Shown here: in pieces, positions 14,979 to 24,744 of the stretch | Numbering within the stretch: the stretch's first letter is position 1 | Layout of the letters: the number at the start of each line of letters is the position of its first letter | Assembly: GCF_018613415.1 (NCBI RefSeq) | Contig: NZ_JAGGQG010000010.1 | Span: 471,573 to 535,572, forward strand | DNA length: 64,000 nucleotides | Reading direction: 5' to 3' | Source of the DNA: Bacillus sp. ISL-18 | Lineage (GTDB): Bacteria; Bacillota; Bacilli; Bacillales; Cytobacillaceae | Notes under the pieces: model-generated | Seen by the model: only the letters and a program-made list of their open reading frames with translations | What the model was told of the DNA's origin: nothing | Databases searched by the model: none | Position numbers and translations under genes: made by a program

Positions 14979-15677
14979 ATGGAACAAACATTAAAAATAA
15001 CAAACGTTTTGTCAGATCCAACACGTTACTACATTTATCAATACATTACAAAACGCCATCAAGAGGTAACAGTTCAAGAGGTGGCTGAAAATTTTAATAT
15101 TCATCCAAATGTAGCACGACTACATTTATCAAAACTAGAGGATGTTAATATGTTAGCATCTGAAACAAAGAAAACAGGAAAAGGCGGCAGACCAAGCAGA
15201 CTATACCGTTTATCCGATGATGTTATCCAGCTGCATTTCCCATACCGCGACTACATGCTTTTATCAAAAGTAGCCATTCAGACGATGATATCACTCGGTG
15301 AAGCTGGTAGAGAAGCACTGTTTATGACCGGTAAACGATTTGGAACGGAAATAATTGAACAGGAACTGGCAAAGCGAGCATTGGGTGATGATCTGACATT
15401 CGATCAAAAGCTGACGATTTTAAAAAGCGCTGCCACTCTTGCAGGATTTTATCCAGAGTTTGAAGTGGGCGGTGACCAATCAAAAATTTACTTCCAAATT
15501 TTTAATTGTCCATTTAAAGAAATTGCTGAGGACCACACTGAAGCAGTTTGCAATATGCACCATAAATTTTTAAAGGGAATGTTTGAAGCTTTATTCGATT
15601 CAGTTGAATTGATCGAAAAAGAAAACATGATTTCAGGCTGTGAGACATGCTCTTATCAAGTGCTTGTGTCAAACTAA
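14979..15677 (+). CDS. ArsR-like winged-helix transcriptional regulator with C-terminal ligand domain
   Basis: A 232-residue protein. Residues about 1-75 form a winged helix (ITNVLSDPTRYYIYQYI, then VTVQEVAENFNIHPNVARLHLSKLEDVNMLASETKKTGKGGRPSRLYRLS) like the DeoR/ArsR/SufR-type regulators. The C-terminal half resembles the metal- or ligand-binding domain of that group and contains several Cys/His (FNCPFKEIAE, VCNMHHKF, GCETCSYQV), consistent with binding an iron-sulfur cluster or metal. Start chosen at the ATG at 14979, seven bases after GAGGTG. In related bacilli a similar gene sits between the comG operon and yqgY, so it is host DNA bordering the prophage. The ligand is inferred. Confidence 0.75.
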   Translation: MEQTLKITNVLSDPTRYYIYQYITKRHQEVTVQEVAENFNIHPNVARLHLSKLEDVNMLASETKKTGKGGRPSRLYRLSDDVIQLHFPYRDYMLLSKVAIQTMISLGEAGREALFMTGKRFGTEIIEQELAKRALGDDLTFDQKLTILKSAATLAGFYPEFEVGGDQSKIYFQIFNCPFKEIAEDHTEAVCNMHHKFLKGMFEALFDSVELIEKENMISGCETCSYQVLVSN

Positions 15678-15760
15678 TTCGAGTCTGATGTTTACATTAT
15701 GCCTCCTTTTACTTTATAATATTGTATTGATGGTATCGCAGGTTAAAAGGGGGTATACAT

Positions 15761-16003
15761 ATGGATCGCATGTTCAGAGTTTGTGGTTTTTGGACTGGTA
15801 TTTTTACCGTATTTCTCTATCTGGGTGGTCTGGATAGAACAGCCATGCTATTCTTGGCTCAAACAGGATTTTTTGTCCTGCTTAGCTACCTAAAGCTTTC
15901 CGAACGTATGTATATGTATGTATTCGGAGCATATTTAACTATCTTCTTCGTTGGCTTTACTTATTGGACAACGTTCATGATGCCGCTAGGCGGAGGAGAG
16001 TAA
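15761..16003 (+). CDS. yqgY: DUF2626 membrane protein YqgY
   Basis: An 80-residue membrane protein with three hydrophobic segments (FWTGIFTVFLYLGGL, AMLFLAQTGFFVLLSYL, YMYVFGAYLTIFFVGFTYW). It matches DUF2626, the YqgY family confined to Bacillaceae; function unknown. AAAGGGGG seven bases before the ATG fixes the start. The neighbourhood (methyltransferase, yqgX, yqgW) is the same as in B. subtilis. Confidence 0.85.
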   Translation: MDRMFRVCGFWTGIFTVFLYLGGLDRTAMLFLAQTGFFVLLSYLKLSERMYMYVFGAYLTIFFVGFTYWTTFMMPLGGGE

Positions 16004-16050
16004 TAAGACCGTGGGTGTATAGAATCGTATTCTAACGCCGCAAAAAAAAA

Positions 16051-16077
16051 AAACGCCGGTGCTCCGGTGTTTTTTTA
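16051..16077. terminator. Bidirectional terminator between yqgY and the methyltransferase gene
   Basis: AACGCCGG-TGCT-CCGGTGTT is flanked by A-run on the left and T-run on the right, so it can serve both convergent genes. The minus-strand gene's stop lies inside it. Confidence 0.85.
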
Positions 16078-17169
16078 TTCCAAAAAAACGTCCTGTTCAC
16101 TTAAATGGAGGCCTTTTTGTTGGATTATGATATGAAAATATGTGCTCATCCCTGACGGCATTATTAAACTGCGTATGGCACGATTTCTTCTGCTCACCTC
16201 GGAAAAAGGATTAGGATCATAATGTTCCTCTAACTCCTTCAAAATACCTGCCTTTAAAAGAAATTCATCCTGCCTTAGTTTGGTTAGCAACTCGAGCTGA
16301 TACTTCATCCCTTTTTGGATAAGCTGATCAAAGTGGATATGGGTGGTTATGTCCATTTCCCCTGGATGCAAAAAGACATTGTCTATCATCATATGTTGGT
16401 GGTATCCTCTTAGACTCCCTTGTTTGCGCTGGGGAGCTGCCCACTCCTCATTGGTATAGCCGTAATCCGCAGTTACAACAAAACCTTCCTTTAGGACCTT
16501 TGAAATATCCTCCATCATGGTCTCCATTGCTAGGGGAATCTCAATCCGTTGTTTTTCTTTTATATCCAGATGACTTTCTGCAAGAAATGAAAGGATCGCT
16601 TGATTCGTTAATGGTTCCTTCTGTTCAAAAAGCTGTCCGTCCTCTGACATTCCCACCATTACTTCCACAAGTTCACCGTTTATTTTTTCAATCACATGAA
16701 CCGGAAGAGCATCAAAAAGTTCATTGGAAAAAACCATGCCGGAAAAAGGTTCAAGCGTTGCAAGGCTCTCCACTTGAACAAGGGAAAGGTGAGGATGAAG
16801 TAATTCACTTTGTTGCTTGCGATGGTAAGGACTACTCTCCACTATTAAATAGGTAATGGGTGTTCCAAATGATTTTTGCCACTCTTGTAAAAAGGCATTG
16901 GCAAAACGGCCGGTTCCAGCTCCAATTTCACAAAAAACAGGAGGCAGTTTAGTTTTTTCACAAATATAAAAAAACCATTTTGCCAAAAGTCTGCCGTACA
17001 CGTCCGAAATATTGCTCGTAGTAATAAAATCCCCTTGCCTCCCGATTTTAGGTTTATCCTTCATATAATAGCCTAATTCCGGATGATAAAGGACAGCTGA
17101 AATATAATCAGCATAAGTGATCAGCCTTTTAGGTGAATTAGCAATTAGTTTCTCTAAATAGGTAATCAT
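16075..17169 (-). CDS. SAM-dependent methyltransferase, MidA/NDUFAF7 family
   Basis: A 364-residue protein of the COG1565 (DUF185) family. It opens with MITYLEKLI, then the conserved ISAVLYHPELGYYMKDKPKIGRQGDFITTSNISDVYGRLLAKW segment. The SAM-binding loop CEIGAGTGRFANAFLQEW lies near residue 80. FSNELFDALPVHV, about 50 residues later, supplies the acidic/aromatic pocket seen in NDUFAF7. The mitochondrial relative methylates an arginine of complex I; the bacterial substrate is unknown. It is single-copy and convergent with yqgY. The B. subtilis region has no well-studied equivalent here. Confidence 0.85.
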   Translation of the reverse strand: MITYLEKLIANSPKRLITYADYISAVLYHPELGYYMKDKPKIGRQGDFITTSNISDVYGRLLAKWFFYICEKTKLPPVFCEIGAGTGRFANAFLQEWQKSFGTPITYLIVESSPYHRKQQSELLHPHLSLVQVESLATLEPFSGMVFSNELFDALPVHVIEKINGELVEVMVGMSEDGQLFEQKEPLTNQAILSFLAESHLDIKEKQRIEIPLAMETMMEDISKVLKEGFVVTADYGYTNEEWAAPQRKQGSLRGYHQHMMIDNVFLHPGEMDITTHIHFDQLIQKGMKYQLELLTKLRQDEFLLKAGILKELEEHYDPNPFSEVSRRNRAIRSLIMPSGMSTYFHIIIQQKGLHLSEQDVFLE

Positions 17170-17282
17170 AATAACTCCCTTTAAGTCTTTAAGTTAGCAT
17201 CGTTGACATAGTGTAAACTTTATTATATTTTAAGTCAGTAGCTTAAAAATCATCATTTTTAAATAAAAAGAACCTCCCTAGA

Positions 17283-17316
17283 AAAGACCCTTCTTTTTAG
17301 TGAGAAGGGTCTTTCT
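17283..17316 (-). terminator. Terminator of yqgX
   Basis: AGACCCTTCT and AGAAGGGTCT form a 10-bp stem with an eight-base loop. In the minus direction the tail is TTTCTAGG; the plus-side tail TTCTTATT is also T-rich. Confidence 0.7.
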
Positions 17317-17323
17317 TATTATT

Positions 17324-17959
17324 CTAAAATCCATTTAAAAATGGGTTGCTGTCCATTTCCTCTCCTATGGTGGTTACCGGACCATGGCCTGACAAGACGT
17401 ACGTTTCCTCTGGCAAACTTAGCAGCTTGTCATGAATACTTTTCAAAAGCTGTCCTGAATTCCCTCCAGGTAAATCAGTACGGCCGATCCCCCCCTGGAA
17501 TAAAGCATCACCGGAAATAACCACATCATTTCCCTTGAAATAATAAGAAACACTGCCAGGTGAATGTCCTGGAGTATGGAAAACCTGAAAAGAAAATCCG
17601 CCTATTTCCATGTTTCCTTCATTATGTATAATATGATCCGCTGATTTAACTATGATCGGTTCAATTTGCATAAATAGTTGCGAGCCATTCAACCTTGGGT
17701 CTTCAAGCCATTTTTCTTCCTGTTTGTGGACGTAAACGGGAACTTTATAGGTATCCCTAACAACATCCACAGCACCAATATGGTCAAAATGAGCGTGTGT
17801 TAATAGGATTGCCATCGGCTTTAGTTTTCTTTGAGTCAACAAGTTAATCAATTTTTTCCCCTCTTCACCCGGGTCAATGATTAGACAAGTCTTATCAGGA
17901 TTTTCAACAATATAGCAATTCGTTTGCAGGGGTCCTAAAGGAATTTGCTGCCATTTCAT
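17324..17959 (-). CDS. yqgX: Metallo-beta-lactamase-fold hydrolase YqgX
   Basis: A 211-residue glyoxalase II-like hydrolase. The binuclear metal motif THAHFDHIG, the later His in HTPGHSPGS and the Asp in SGDALFQGGIGRTDLPGG are all present, plus the terminal SGHGPVTTIG. Related enzymes hydrolyse thioesters such as S-lactoylglutathione or bacillithiol conjugates, or act on other phospho-/thio-esters; in Bacillus YqgX has been linked to methylglyoxal detoxification. I start it at the ATG at 17959 (MKWQQIPLG), seven to eight bases after GGGAGGA; the longer frame adds seven residues. Confidence 0.9.
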   Translation of the reverse strand: MKWQQIPLGPLQTNCYIVENPDKTCLIIDPGEEGKKLINLLTQRKLKPMAILLTHAHFDHIGAVDVVRDTYKVPVYVHKQEEKWLEDPRLNGSQLFMQIEPIIVKSADHIIHNEGNMEIGGFSFQVFHTPGHSPGSVSYYFKGNDVVISGDALFQGGIGRTDLPGGNSGQLLKSIHDKLLSLPEETYVLSGHGPVTTIGEEMDSNPFLNGF

Positions 17960-18153
17960 AAAATTGTTCCTCCCATACATAAATACATCAGGTTAATTTT
18001 ACACTAAAGAACATAGGAGAGAAAGCCGTTTAATCATTGCTGTATTTTTTGCCTCGACAAATTGAAGAAAAAAATATAAAATAGGAAACGAATGGATATA
18101 ATATAGTTACATAATTTTTGGAAATCGCTTTTACGAAAAAGGGGGAATAAAAA

Positions 18154-18330
18154 ATGGGTTTAGTTATTATTTTTGCTCTTGTAACAATCCTTGCAGCCTT
18201 CGGCGGTTATAGCTCACTGAAAAATAAGAACTTCTTGGCTGCTTTTTGGGGTGTAGCTTCATTTCTAGTTTTCGGCTGGTTTACAGTCATGACGATCATT
18301 GAATCTGGGTTTCCAACTGGAACTCACTAA
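18154..18330 (+). CDS. yqgW: DUF2759 membrane protein YqgW
   Basis: A 58-residue membrane protein: helix 1 MGLVIIFALVTILAAFGG, loop SSLKNKNF, helix 2 AAFWGVASFLVFGWFTVMTII, tail ESGFPTGTH. It matches the DUF2759/YqgW family of unknown function in Bacillaceae. A GGGGG site precedes the ATG. Position between yqgX and yqgV is conserved with B. subtilis. Confidence 0.85.
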   Translation: MGLVIIFALVTILAAFGGYSSLKNKNFLAAFWGVASFLVFGWFTVMTIIESGFPTGTH

Positions 18331-18339
18331 TCGAAATAA

Positions 18340-18368
18340 ACAAAAGACTGTCCGCTGACAGTCTTTTT
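18340..18368 (+). terminator. Terminator between yqgW and yqgV
   Basis: AAGACTGTC-CGCT-GACAGTCTT is followed by TTTTC; A-rich on the other side, so it can also end yqgV transcripts. Confidence 0.85.
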
Positions 18369-18695
18369 TCATTTATCCTCGTTCTCATTTACAAGGCTGT
18401 TAACCCGTTCAACCTTATATTCCATGGTTCGCTTCACATCTCTGCGGTCATCAATTCGAATGGATGTCGCAACCCGCTTAATCCCCTCGGAAAAGGGAAC
18501 CTCATGCATTGCCTGAATGACTTCAAACAGAATTGGCAAGTCTCCTTCAATAATTGTATTCATCGGTGTTAATTGGAACTTAATTTTCTCTTCTGCTTCA
18601 TAGTTTTTTAAAATCTTTTGAATACTAGCTACATACTTGCTTACACTTGGCGTTTCAGTCCCGATAGGAATTACTGTTACATCTACAATTGCCAT
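18369..18695 (-). CDS. yqgV: MTH1187-family thiamine-binding protein YqgV
   Basis: A 108-residue protein of the UPF0045/MTH1187 (thiamine_BP) family. It shows the ferredoxin-like fold elements VDVTVIPIGTETPSVSKYVA, FQLTPMNTIIEGD and KRVATSIRIDDRRD. Structures of this family are tetramers that bind thiamine or similar small ligands at the subunit interface; in Bacillus its biological role is not settled. Lone minus-strand gene bounded by terminators on both sides. Confidence 0.85.
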   Translation of the reverse strand: MAIVDVTVIPIGTETPSVSKYVASIQKILKNYEAEEKIKFQLTPMNTIIEGDLPILFEVIQAMHEVPFSEGIKRVATSIRIDDRRDVKRTMEYKVERVNSLVNENEDK

Positions 18696-18762
18696 TAGAT
18701 ATCACCATCACTTTAGCATTTTTTTATCCCTTTGTGATTTTACCATAACTGTTAACAAAGGA

Positions 18763-18793
18763 AAAAAGAATGACACTTTGATTGTCATTCCTT
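18763..18793 (-). terminator. Terminator of yqgU
   Basis: GAATGACAAT-CAAAG-TGTCATTC on the minus strand is followed by TTTTTTCC; the yqgU stop lies within the stem. Confidence 0.85.
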
Positions 18794-19933
18794 TATTAAA
18801 TCGAAGCTTTTCTTTTTGTTTAAATCAACTAATTTTTCATAACTATTCCCTAATAGAACTGTATCCCCAGAGGGTGAAATTGAAACAGGAACATTGTCCA
18901 ATCCTCCCAAGATCAATTCACTGCTGCCTTTCTTTAGATCATAACGAATAAGTTGAAAACCCTCTGTATAGGTATCCGCCTCCCCACTTGTAAGCGGACT
19001 AAGGGTGATAAATTGCTTTTTAAGTTCGCTATAATCATAAAAAGGGACCAGCCAATCTGAAAACTTCGCTAACTGCGGTATGGAAAAGCTTAATAATTTT
19101 TTTTGCTCTTTATTAAAGAATGAATAGTTCGCCATAGACGGCTCCCCTTCTTTTACAGCCACCGTCATGAGCATTTCTCGATAGGCATCAAATTGAATAA
19201 TCTTCGAAAAAACAGTCTTGTCCTCATCACTACCTAATTTTTTCATTACTAAAGGCGCAACTAACGATGGACTAGTTTTGTCCCAATCCAGATAAGCTAC
19301 TTCATCCTTTTCTATCCATTTCATAAATGGCTGTGGAAGATTTAGTTCAGCTGTACTAGCATTAGTAAAGTCTAATAAATATACTTGAAAGCTCCAGTCT
19401 TCTGCGAATTTTGTGATGATAACCTGGCTTTCATTATAGCGATTCCATTCAAAATCTAAATCGTACGATGGAAAAGTCTTTTTTAACCGCTCCTTCCCAT
19501 TGGAATCAATAATTGTTACCAGGCCCTGATCAGGGTTCGGTGATGAGTGAATTAACAGATACTTCTTGGATGGGCTTATTTGGACATTGACGATCGGATG
19601 CTCGGTTTGATAGATTAATTTACTTTTTCCGGTTAATAAATTATATAGAAAAAGATTTGACGTTTGGTTTAAGTTCGTTACATAGAAAATTTGTTGGTCG
19701 GTATACCAGCCTGCAACCTTATAAAACTCACCTTGACCTGCGGGAATTGATATGGGCAGTTTCCATTCGCTAGCAATGGAAGCTGTCGGTACTTTAGTCT
19801 TGTTATTTGGGATTGGATTTTTTTGTTTAGGCTGTTCCTTTGCAGCACATCCACCTAAGAAGAGAGACGACAAAATAAAGAGTAGCAAAATAAATGCACG
19901 ATTCGCTTGTTTAAATTTGTTCCTATTCATCAA
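18785..19933 (-). CDS. yqgU: Lipoprotein YqgU
   Basis: A 382-residue exported lipoprotein. The N terminus MMNRNKFKQANRAFILLLFI continues to a lipobox ending LGGC (Cys at about residue 29). The mature part shows repeating strand blocks such as FYKVAGWYTDQQIFYVTNL and KKYLLIHSSPNPDQGLVTI, consistent with a WD40-like beta propeller. YqgU of B. subtilis is of unknown function and is linked to sporulation gene sets in some studies. It is a single-gene unit with a terminator overlapping its stop. Confidence 0.85.
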   Translation of the reverse strand: MMNRNKFKQANRAFILLLFILSSLFLGGCAAKEQPKQKNPIPNNKTKVPTASIASEWKLPISIPAGQGEFYKVAGWYTDQQIFYVTNLNQTSNLFLYNLLTGKSKLIYQTEHPIVNVQISPSKKYLLIHSSPNPDQGLVTIIDSNGKERLKKTFPSYDLDFEWNRYNESQVIITKFAEDWSFQVYLLDFTNASTAELNLPQPFMKWIEKDEVAYLDWDKTSPSLVAPLVMKKLGSDEDKTVFSKIIQFDAYREMLMTVAVKEGEPSMANYSFFNKEQKKLLSFSIPQLAKFSDWLVPFYDYSELKKQFITLSPLTSGEADTYTEGFQLIRYDLKKGSSELILGGLDNVPVSISPSGDTVLLGNSYEKLVDLNKKKSFDLIKE

Positions 19934-20012
19934 GTCGTCTCCTCCTATCCCATATTGGTTACGACGTTAAATTCACGAAAAGGTTTCAACATTTATACCT
20001 TTTATGCTAAAT

Positions 20013-20044
20013 AGGAAAAAAGCCGTAGATACCCGGCTTTTTTT
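20013..20044 (-). terminator. Terminator of yqgT
   Basis: AAAGCCG...CGGCTTT hairpin with T-runs on both sides; it is the first stop signal for minus-strand transcripts coming from yqgT, about 120 bp past its stop codon. Confidence 0.7.
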
Positions 20045-20165
20045 AATTAATCGTTTGTCAATGGATGATCCGAGAGACCCCATCAATATCTGAATTTTCT
20101 AACGTTAGTTTCATTCTATTTTAATAACAGTTGATAGAGATTACAAGTAATGAGACAAGAAAATT

Positions 20166-21353
20166 TTAATAAGCTAAAGCTGCAAAAAAGATTTCTTCTG
20201 CCTGCTTAAGTATTCTTGGAAATTGTGAAAGCGGTAAGGGATTAATTCCTCTTCCCAGCTCTAGTGTAAACCCAGGCTTTTGAAATTCTTGAATAAACCA
20301 ATCCTTATAGCCAGCGTGACTGTTAACATAACGAATCGCTCGGTAGCCACTGACTTCTTCAAATTCTTTTGCGAGTAATTCTGACTCAGATGGTTCAAGT
20401 CCTTCATACCCCCAATAAAATTCCTCTCCTTGAGTATGAAAGGCCAGAATGAGATCAAACTGATTTTCCCTGGCTAATTCTTCCATAGCAGCGGCTTCTG
20501 GTTCTGTTAATGGTTCAATTCCTGGAAAGTCGCGTGAGGCTGGTGTCTTGGGCTTTTTATTTTTTCTGCAAAGGTCCCAGTTAGCTGGAAATTGGTTATT
20601 TAAATCGATGCCTCTTATATTAGCTTTCCAATGAATAAAATCATCGCTGCCTTCGTTGATTTCAATAAGCTCTTGTCGTAGATGAGAAGGCGCCCCGTTT
20701 AATACCAAATCTACACCGTCAGGATTTACCATTGGAACGAGGGATAGCTCTACATTCTCATACAGAGCTGTCGCCTTCTTCCCTTTAACAGGTTGATCAT
20801 TCGTGATTGATAATAAATACTGATTTAGTAACCTCATTAGAACCAAGGTGGTTATCCATTCATTAGCATGGAAGGAAGCATTCATATGGATCTTTTTATC
20901 CCCTTTGCCAATTCTAAGTTCATGAATCGGATTACCTAAGATACTCGTACCAATCTTTAAAGCTTCGATGAAAGGGTAAATATGTGTAAGATTTTTTATT
21001 AATTTCACTAACCGTTTAGAATCTAATGGAGTTTTCCCTGTAACGAAGGGAACCCTTACCAATTCGGGGACAAAAATTTGATCGCCAATAGCCAACTGAT
21101 CTGCATCTTTCGTTTGATTAAGCAGGTAAAGGGAATCAACCTCTAAATTCTTTTGTTCAGCTATCTTGGCAAAAGTATCTCCCTCTTTAATCGTATAGGG
21201 AGTTAAAACATGTCCAGGTATCTTAATTTTCTCTTTTGTTTTCATTTTAATTGGATTTACATGTAAATTGGAATCCACTATTAATTTGAGTGGGATCTTA
21301 AATAACTGGCTTAAAGATGACAGAGTATCCCCAGGTCGTACACTAATCTCCAT
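20166..21353 (-). CDS. yqgT: LysM-containing M14 peptidase YqgT (gamma-D-glutamyl-L-diamino acid endopeptidase I-like)
   Basis: A 395-residue cell-wall peptidase. Two LysM repeats occupy the first 95 residues (VRPGDTLSSLSQLF and IKEGDTFAKIAEQ). The M14 zinc-carboxypeptidase domain follows, with HANEW giving the His/Glu zinc ligands, a later AFHTQGEEF His ligand, and the catalytic Glu in TLELGRG. Enzymes of this class cut the gamma-D-Glu to meso-diaminopimelate bond of peptidoglycan peptides in sporulating bacilli. Start chosen at the ATG at 21353, behind GGGAGGAGAG. It has no signal peptide, so an intra-sporangial or autolytic role is likely. Confidence 0.9.
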   Translation of the reverse strand: MEISVRPGDTLSSLSQLFKIPLKLIVDSNLHVNPIKMKTKEKIKIPGHVLTPYTIKEGDTFAKIAEQKNLEVDSLYLLNQTKDADQLAIGDQIFVPELVRVPFVTGKTPLDSKRLVKLIKNLTHIYPFIEALKIGTSILGNPIHELRIGKGDKKIHMNASFHANEWITTLVLMRLLNQYLLSITNDQPVKGKKATALYENVELSLVPMVNPDGVDLVLNGAPSHLRQELIEINEGSDDFIHWKANIRGIDLNNQFPANWDLCRKNKKPKTPASRDFPGIEPLTEPEAAAMEELARENQFDLILAFHTQGEEFYWGYEGLEPSESELLAKEFEEVSGYRAIRYVNSHAGYKDWFIQEFQKPGFTLELGRGINPLPLSQFPRILKQAEEIFFAALAY

Positions 21354-21406
21354 ATACTCTCCTCCCATCATAAAAAGATATGAAGATAATCATAAAAAAA
21401 TGATAA

Positions 21407-21430
21407 AAACCCGTATTTCTACGGGTTTAA
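21407..21430 (-). terminator. Terminator of the gluP-yqgQ unit
   Basis: AACCCGTA-GAAA-TACGGGTT followed by TTTATC on the minus strand, overlapping the yqgQ stop. Confidence 0.8.
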
Positions 21431-21639
21431 TCATGTTTACCAATTAATTCTTTTTGAATTCGAATTTCATGTCTTAATATTAACAAAGCACTCTGATATT
21501 CTCTTGGTTCAATTAGTTGTGCCTGATAAATGTCTTTTAACTCTGCTTCCATCAGTTCAAGGTCACCAATTCGATCACCTATATATATGATGGTTCCAAA
21601 TCGTTTTAAAAATTGCTGAATATCATAAATTGTCTTCAT
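21427..21639 (-). CDS. yqgQ: DUF910 protein YqgQ
   Basis: A 70-residue three-helix protein (MKTIYDIQQFLKRFGTIIYI, then DRIGDLELMEAELKDIYQ and ALLILRHEIRIQKELIG) of the DUF910/YqgQ family. The B. subtilis structure is a three-helix bundle proposed to bind nucleic acid. Directly downstream of gluP (11 bp), so co-transcribed. Confidence 0.9.
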   Translation of the reverse strand: MKTIYDIQQFLKRFGTIIYIGDRIGDLELMEAELKDIYQAQLIEPREYQSALLILRHEIRIQKELIGKHD

Positions 21640-21650
21640 CTAGAGACCCG

Positions 21651-23207
21651 TCACTCCTTTGTAGATTGAAGTTGCTGATTAATTTCAATTAGTAAATTCT
21701 TATATTGTTCTTTTTTCGGTTCAAGATTTGCCGCCTTTTCAGCATTTAATTTTGCTTGTTTAAGATCATTTTGTTCTAAGTTAATCAGTGCAAGGTTAAA
21801 ATAAGCCTCATCCAATTCTGGGTCTAATTGAATCGCTTTTTCTAAATGTTTTTTTGCTGCTGGCAGCATATTCTTCTTTATTTCTACAAAAGATAAAAGA
21901 AAATAAGTTCTTTCTGAAAGGTTAGATGCATTTTTTTCTGTATCTTTTAATAGTTGGTAAGCTTGATTGTAATTACCTTGTTTGACATATTCCTCTGCCA
22001 TGATTAAGTTAGAGTTTTCATCCTTTGCTTGTGCAGAAGAGCTAAATCCATATGATAAAGAAGACCAAACAATAGCTATGGAAGCAACAAGAAATACCAT
22101 TTGCCATAAAAGTTTTTTCCTTTTAGGAAAATGAGTAACACCAGCTGCTAAAAATCCTCCTGCTAGCCCGCCAAGATGCCCGGCATTATCAATTCCTGAT
22201 ACTGAAAAACCAAACACAAGATTTATTCCAAGCACAACCAGGATGTTCAGTCCCATCGTTCTAAAAAATAATTTGGGATACATGGCACCAAAATACAACA
22301 GAGCGCCAAAGCATCCAAAAATTGCACCGCTAGCACCTGCAGACAAGTTGGAACTATAGAGGAAACTCGCAATAAAACCCGTAAACCCTGCAAATAAATA
22401 GATAATAAAGAACCGAGACTTACCGAATATCCGTTCAACTGTCGTTCCTAAAAAGTATAGCGCAAGGGTATTCGTCAGCAGATGAAGGAAACCGATGTGT
22501 AGAAAAATAGGGGTGATGAATCTCCACCATTCACCTTGATCAATCAAAGCATTTACTTTGGCACCATATTTAATTAGTGTTGACGTATTCGTGCTCCCCC
22601 CATTTATTTCTAACCAGAGGAAAACTGCAAGTTGAATAACGATAAACAGATAGGTAAATAAAGGTTTTCCATTAACTAGAATTTCTTGTTCCGCTTTTAC
22701 TTTATGAATGGCAAGCTCTAAGGCCGATTTCTTTAATTCTTCCACTTCTTGTTCCGAATATTCATTCGAAAATTCAAAATAAATATTCCAGCCGAGCTTG
22801 TCAGACAATCTCCTAAAACCTGATTCCAATTCATCGTTTACGAAAAGGATGGAGGTTACAGTCGTTTTATTTCCTTGTGGAAAGACAAATGGCCTTTCAA
22901 GACGATATTCATATTCATCAACCGGTGGAAACTTACTAACATATATATTCAGTACATTTAGTTCGCTCTTACCGATTTGTTTACGGACTCTTTCCCCGTT
23001 AGTAGCCGTAAATTCGATATCTCTCTGCATGGCATTACTCCAATCTAAATCATGGAGCATCATTCGTATGATTGGAGCTTTTTTATTTTCTAATTTTTCA
23101 AGCCACAATTCTTTTTGATTTTCAAATAATTGAATAACCCGATATCCATGATCAGAGATGAAAGAATAGGCCAACCTCCAAAAGATGTAACCTTCTCGAT
23201 TATTCAT
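21651..23207 (-). CDS. gluP: Rhomboid intramembrane serine protease GluP
   Basis: A 518-residue membrane protease (YqgP/GluP). An N-terminal cytosolic domain of about 170 residues precedes a rhomboid core with six or seven helices. Catalytic Ser lies in SAGASGAIFG and catalytic His in DNAGHLGGLAGG; the WWRFITPIFLHIGFLHLLTNTLAL segment is the conserved loop/helix region. Two to three TPR repeats follow (YVKQGNYNQAYQLLKD, AYFNLALINLEQNDLKQAKLNAEKA). In B. subtilis GluP cleaves membrane substrates such as the MgtE magnesium transporter with FtsH and affects cell division and glucose export. Gene order gluP-yqgQ is conserved. Confidence 0.95.
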   Translation of the reverse strand: MNNREGYIFWRLAYSFISDHGYRVIQLFENQKELWLEKLENKKAPIIRMMLHDLDWSNAMQRDIEFTATNGERVRKQIGKSELNVLNIYVSKFPPVDEYEYRLERPFVFPQGNKTTVTSILFVNDELESGFRRLSDKLGWNIYFEFSNEYSEQEVEELKKSALELAIHKVKAEQEILVNGKPLFTYLFIVIQLAVFLWLEINGGSTNTSTLIKYGAKVNALIDQGEWWRFITPIFLHIGFLHLLTNTLALYFLGTTVERIFGKSRFFIIYLFAGFTGFIASFLYSSNLSAGASGAIFGCFGALLYFGAMYPKLFFRTMGLNILVVLGINLVFGFSVSGIDNAGHLGGLAGGFLAAGVTHFPKRKKLLWQMVFLVASIAIVWSSLSYGFSSSAQAKDENSNLIMAEEYVKQGNYNQAYQLLKDTEKNASNLSERTYFLLSFVEIKKNMLPAAKKHLEKAIQLDPELDEAYFNLALINLEQNDLKQAKLNAEKAANLEPKKEQYKNLLIEINQQLQSTKE

Positions 23208-23425
23208 TTCTCCCCTACTTTCTATTTCAGCTATACGTGACTCGGTCTTGATCCGGTCATGACCAGTACAAGTTTACAGCTTAAGCTATACATAACGAAG
23301 TGTTAATCTGTATTCATTTTTCCCCCGTCTTTTTCATTATAAACGATATGAACATTTAATCATTGCTTTAAACCACCGAAGAATAGATATTTAATTATTT
23401 AGACAAAAAAAACCATCTGTGGTTT

Positions 23426-23620
23426 TCACCTAGCAGATGGTCCTCCAAAAACAGATGACATTAATTTTTGTCTTACACCAGGTAAACTCATAATTGAGCC
23501 TACCGCAAGCCGCCGCATCCAGCCTGTACCAATTAAGGCATTGATGATTCTGTACCTGTAGCGGAATACAACATAGCCAATGGAACCAATCATAAATATC
23601 GATGTTAAAAGACGAGACAT
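23426..23620 (-). CDS. yqgO: Small conserved membrane protein YqgO
   Basis: A 64-residue protein with one hydrophobic segment (LLTSIFMIGSIGYVVFRY) and a conserved basic/amphipathic rest (INALIGTGWMRRLAVG, SIMSLPGVRQKLMSSVFGG). It matches the YqgO small protein of Bacillaceae; function unknown. The second ATG (23620) is preferred because AGGAGGG lies against the first. Isolated between ldh and gluP. Confidence 0.75.
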   Translation of the reverse strand: MSRLLTSIFMIGSIGYVVFRYRYRIINALIGTGWMRRLAVGSIMSLPGVRQKLMSSVFGGPSAR

Positions 23621-23720
23621 CTTCATCCCTCCTATTACTATTCTGTGATAGGAACAAAAGATTTATCCATTTATTCTCGAAAAAGAGATGGAAGAAGAAA
23701 TCCGTCTCTTTTATTCCCAT

Positions 23721-24689
<969 letters not shown>

Positions 24690-24744
24690 TTATATTTAGC
24701 AGATAATTACAGTGTAAACATTAATATGAGTACAATTTACAATT

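Noticed and set aside
15640-15837. Plus-strand frame bridging the regulator and yqgY
   Set aside because: Out of frame with both real genes, no ribosome site; shadow.
18637-18951. Plus-strand frame opposite yqgV/yqgU
   Set aside because: Antisense to two recognised genes and crossing a terminator.
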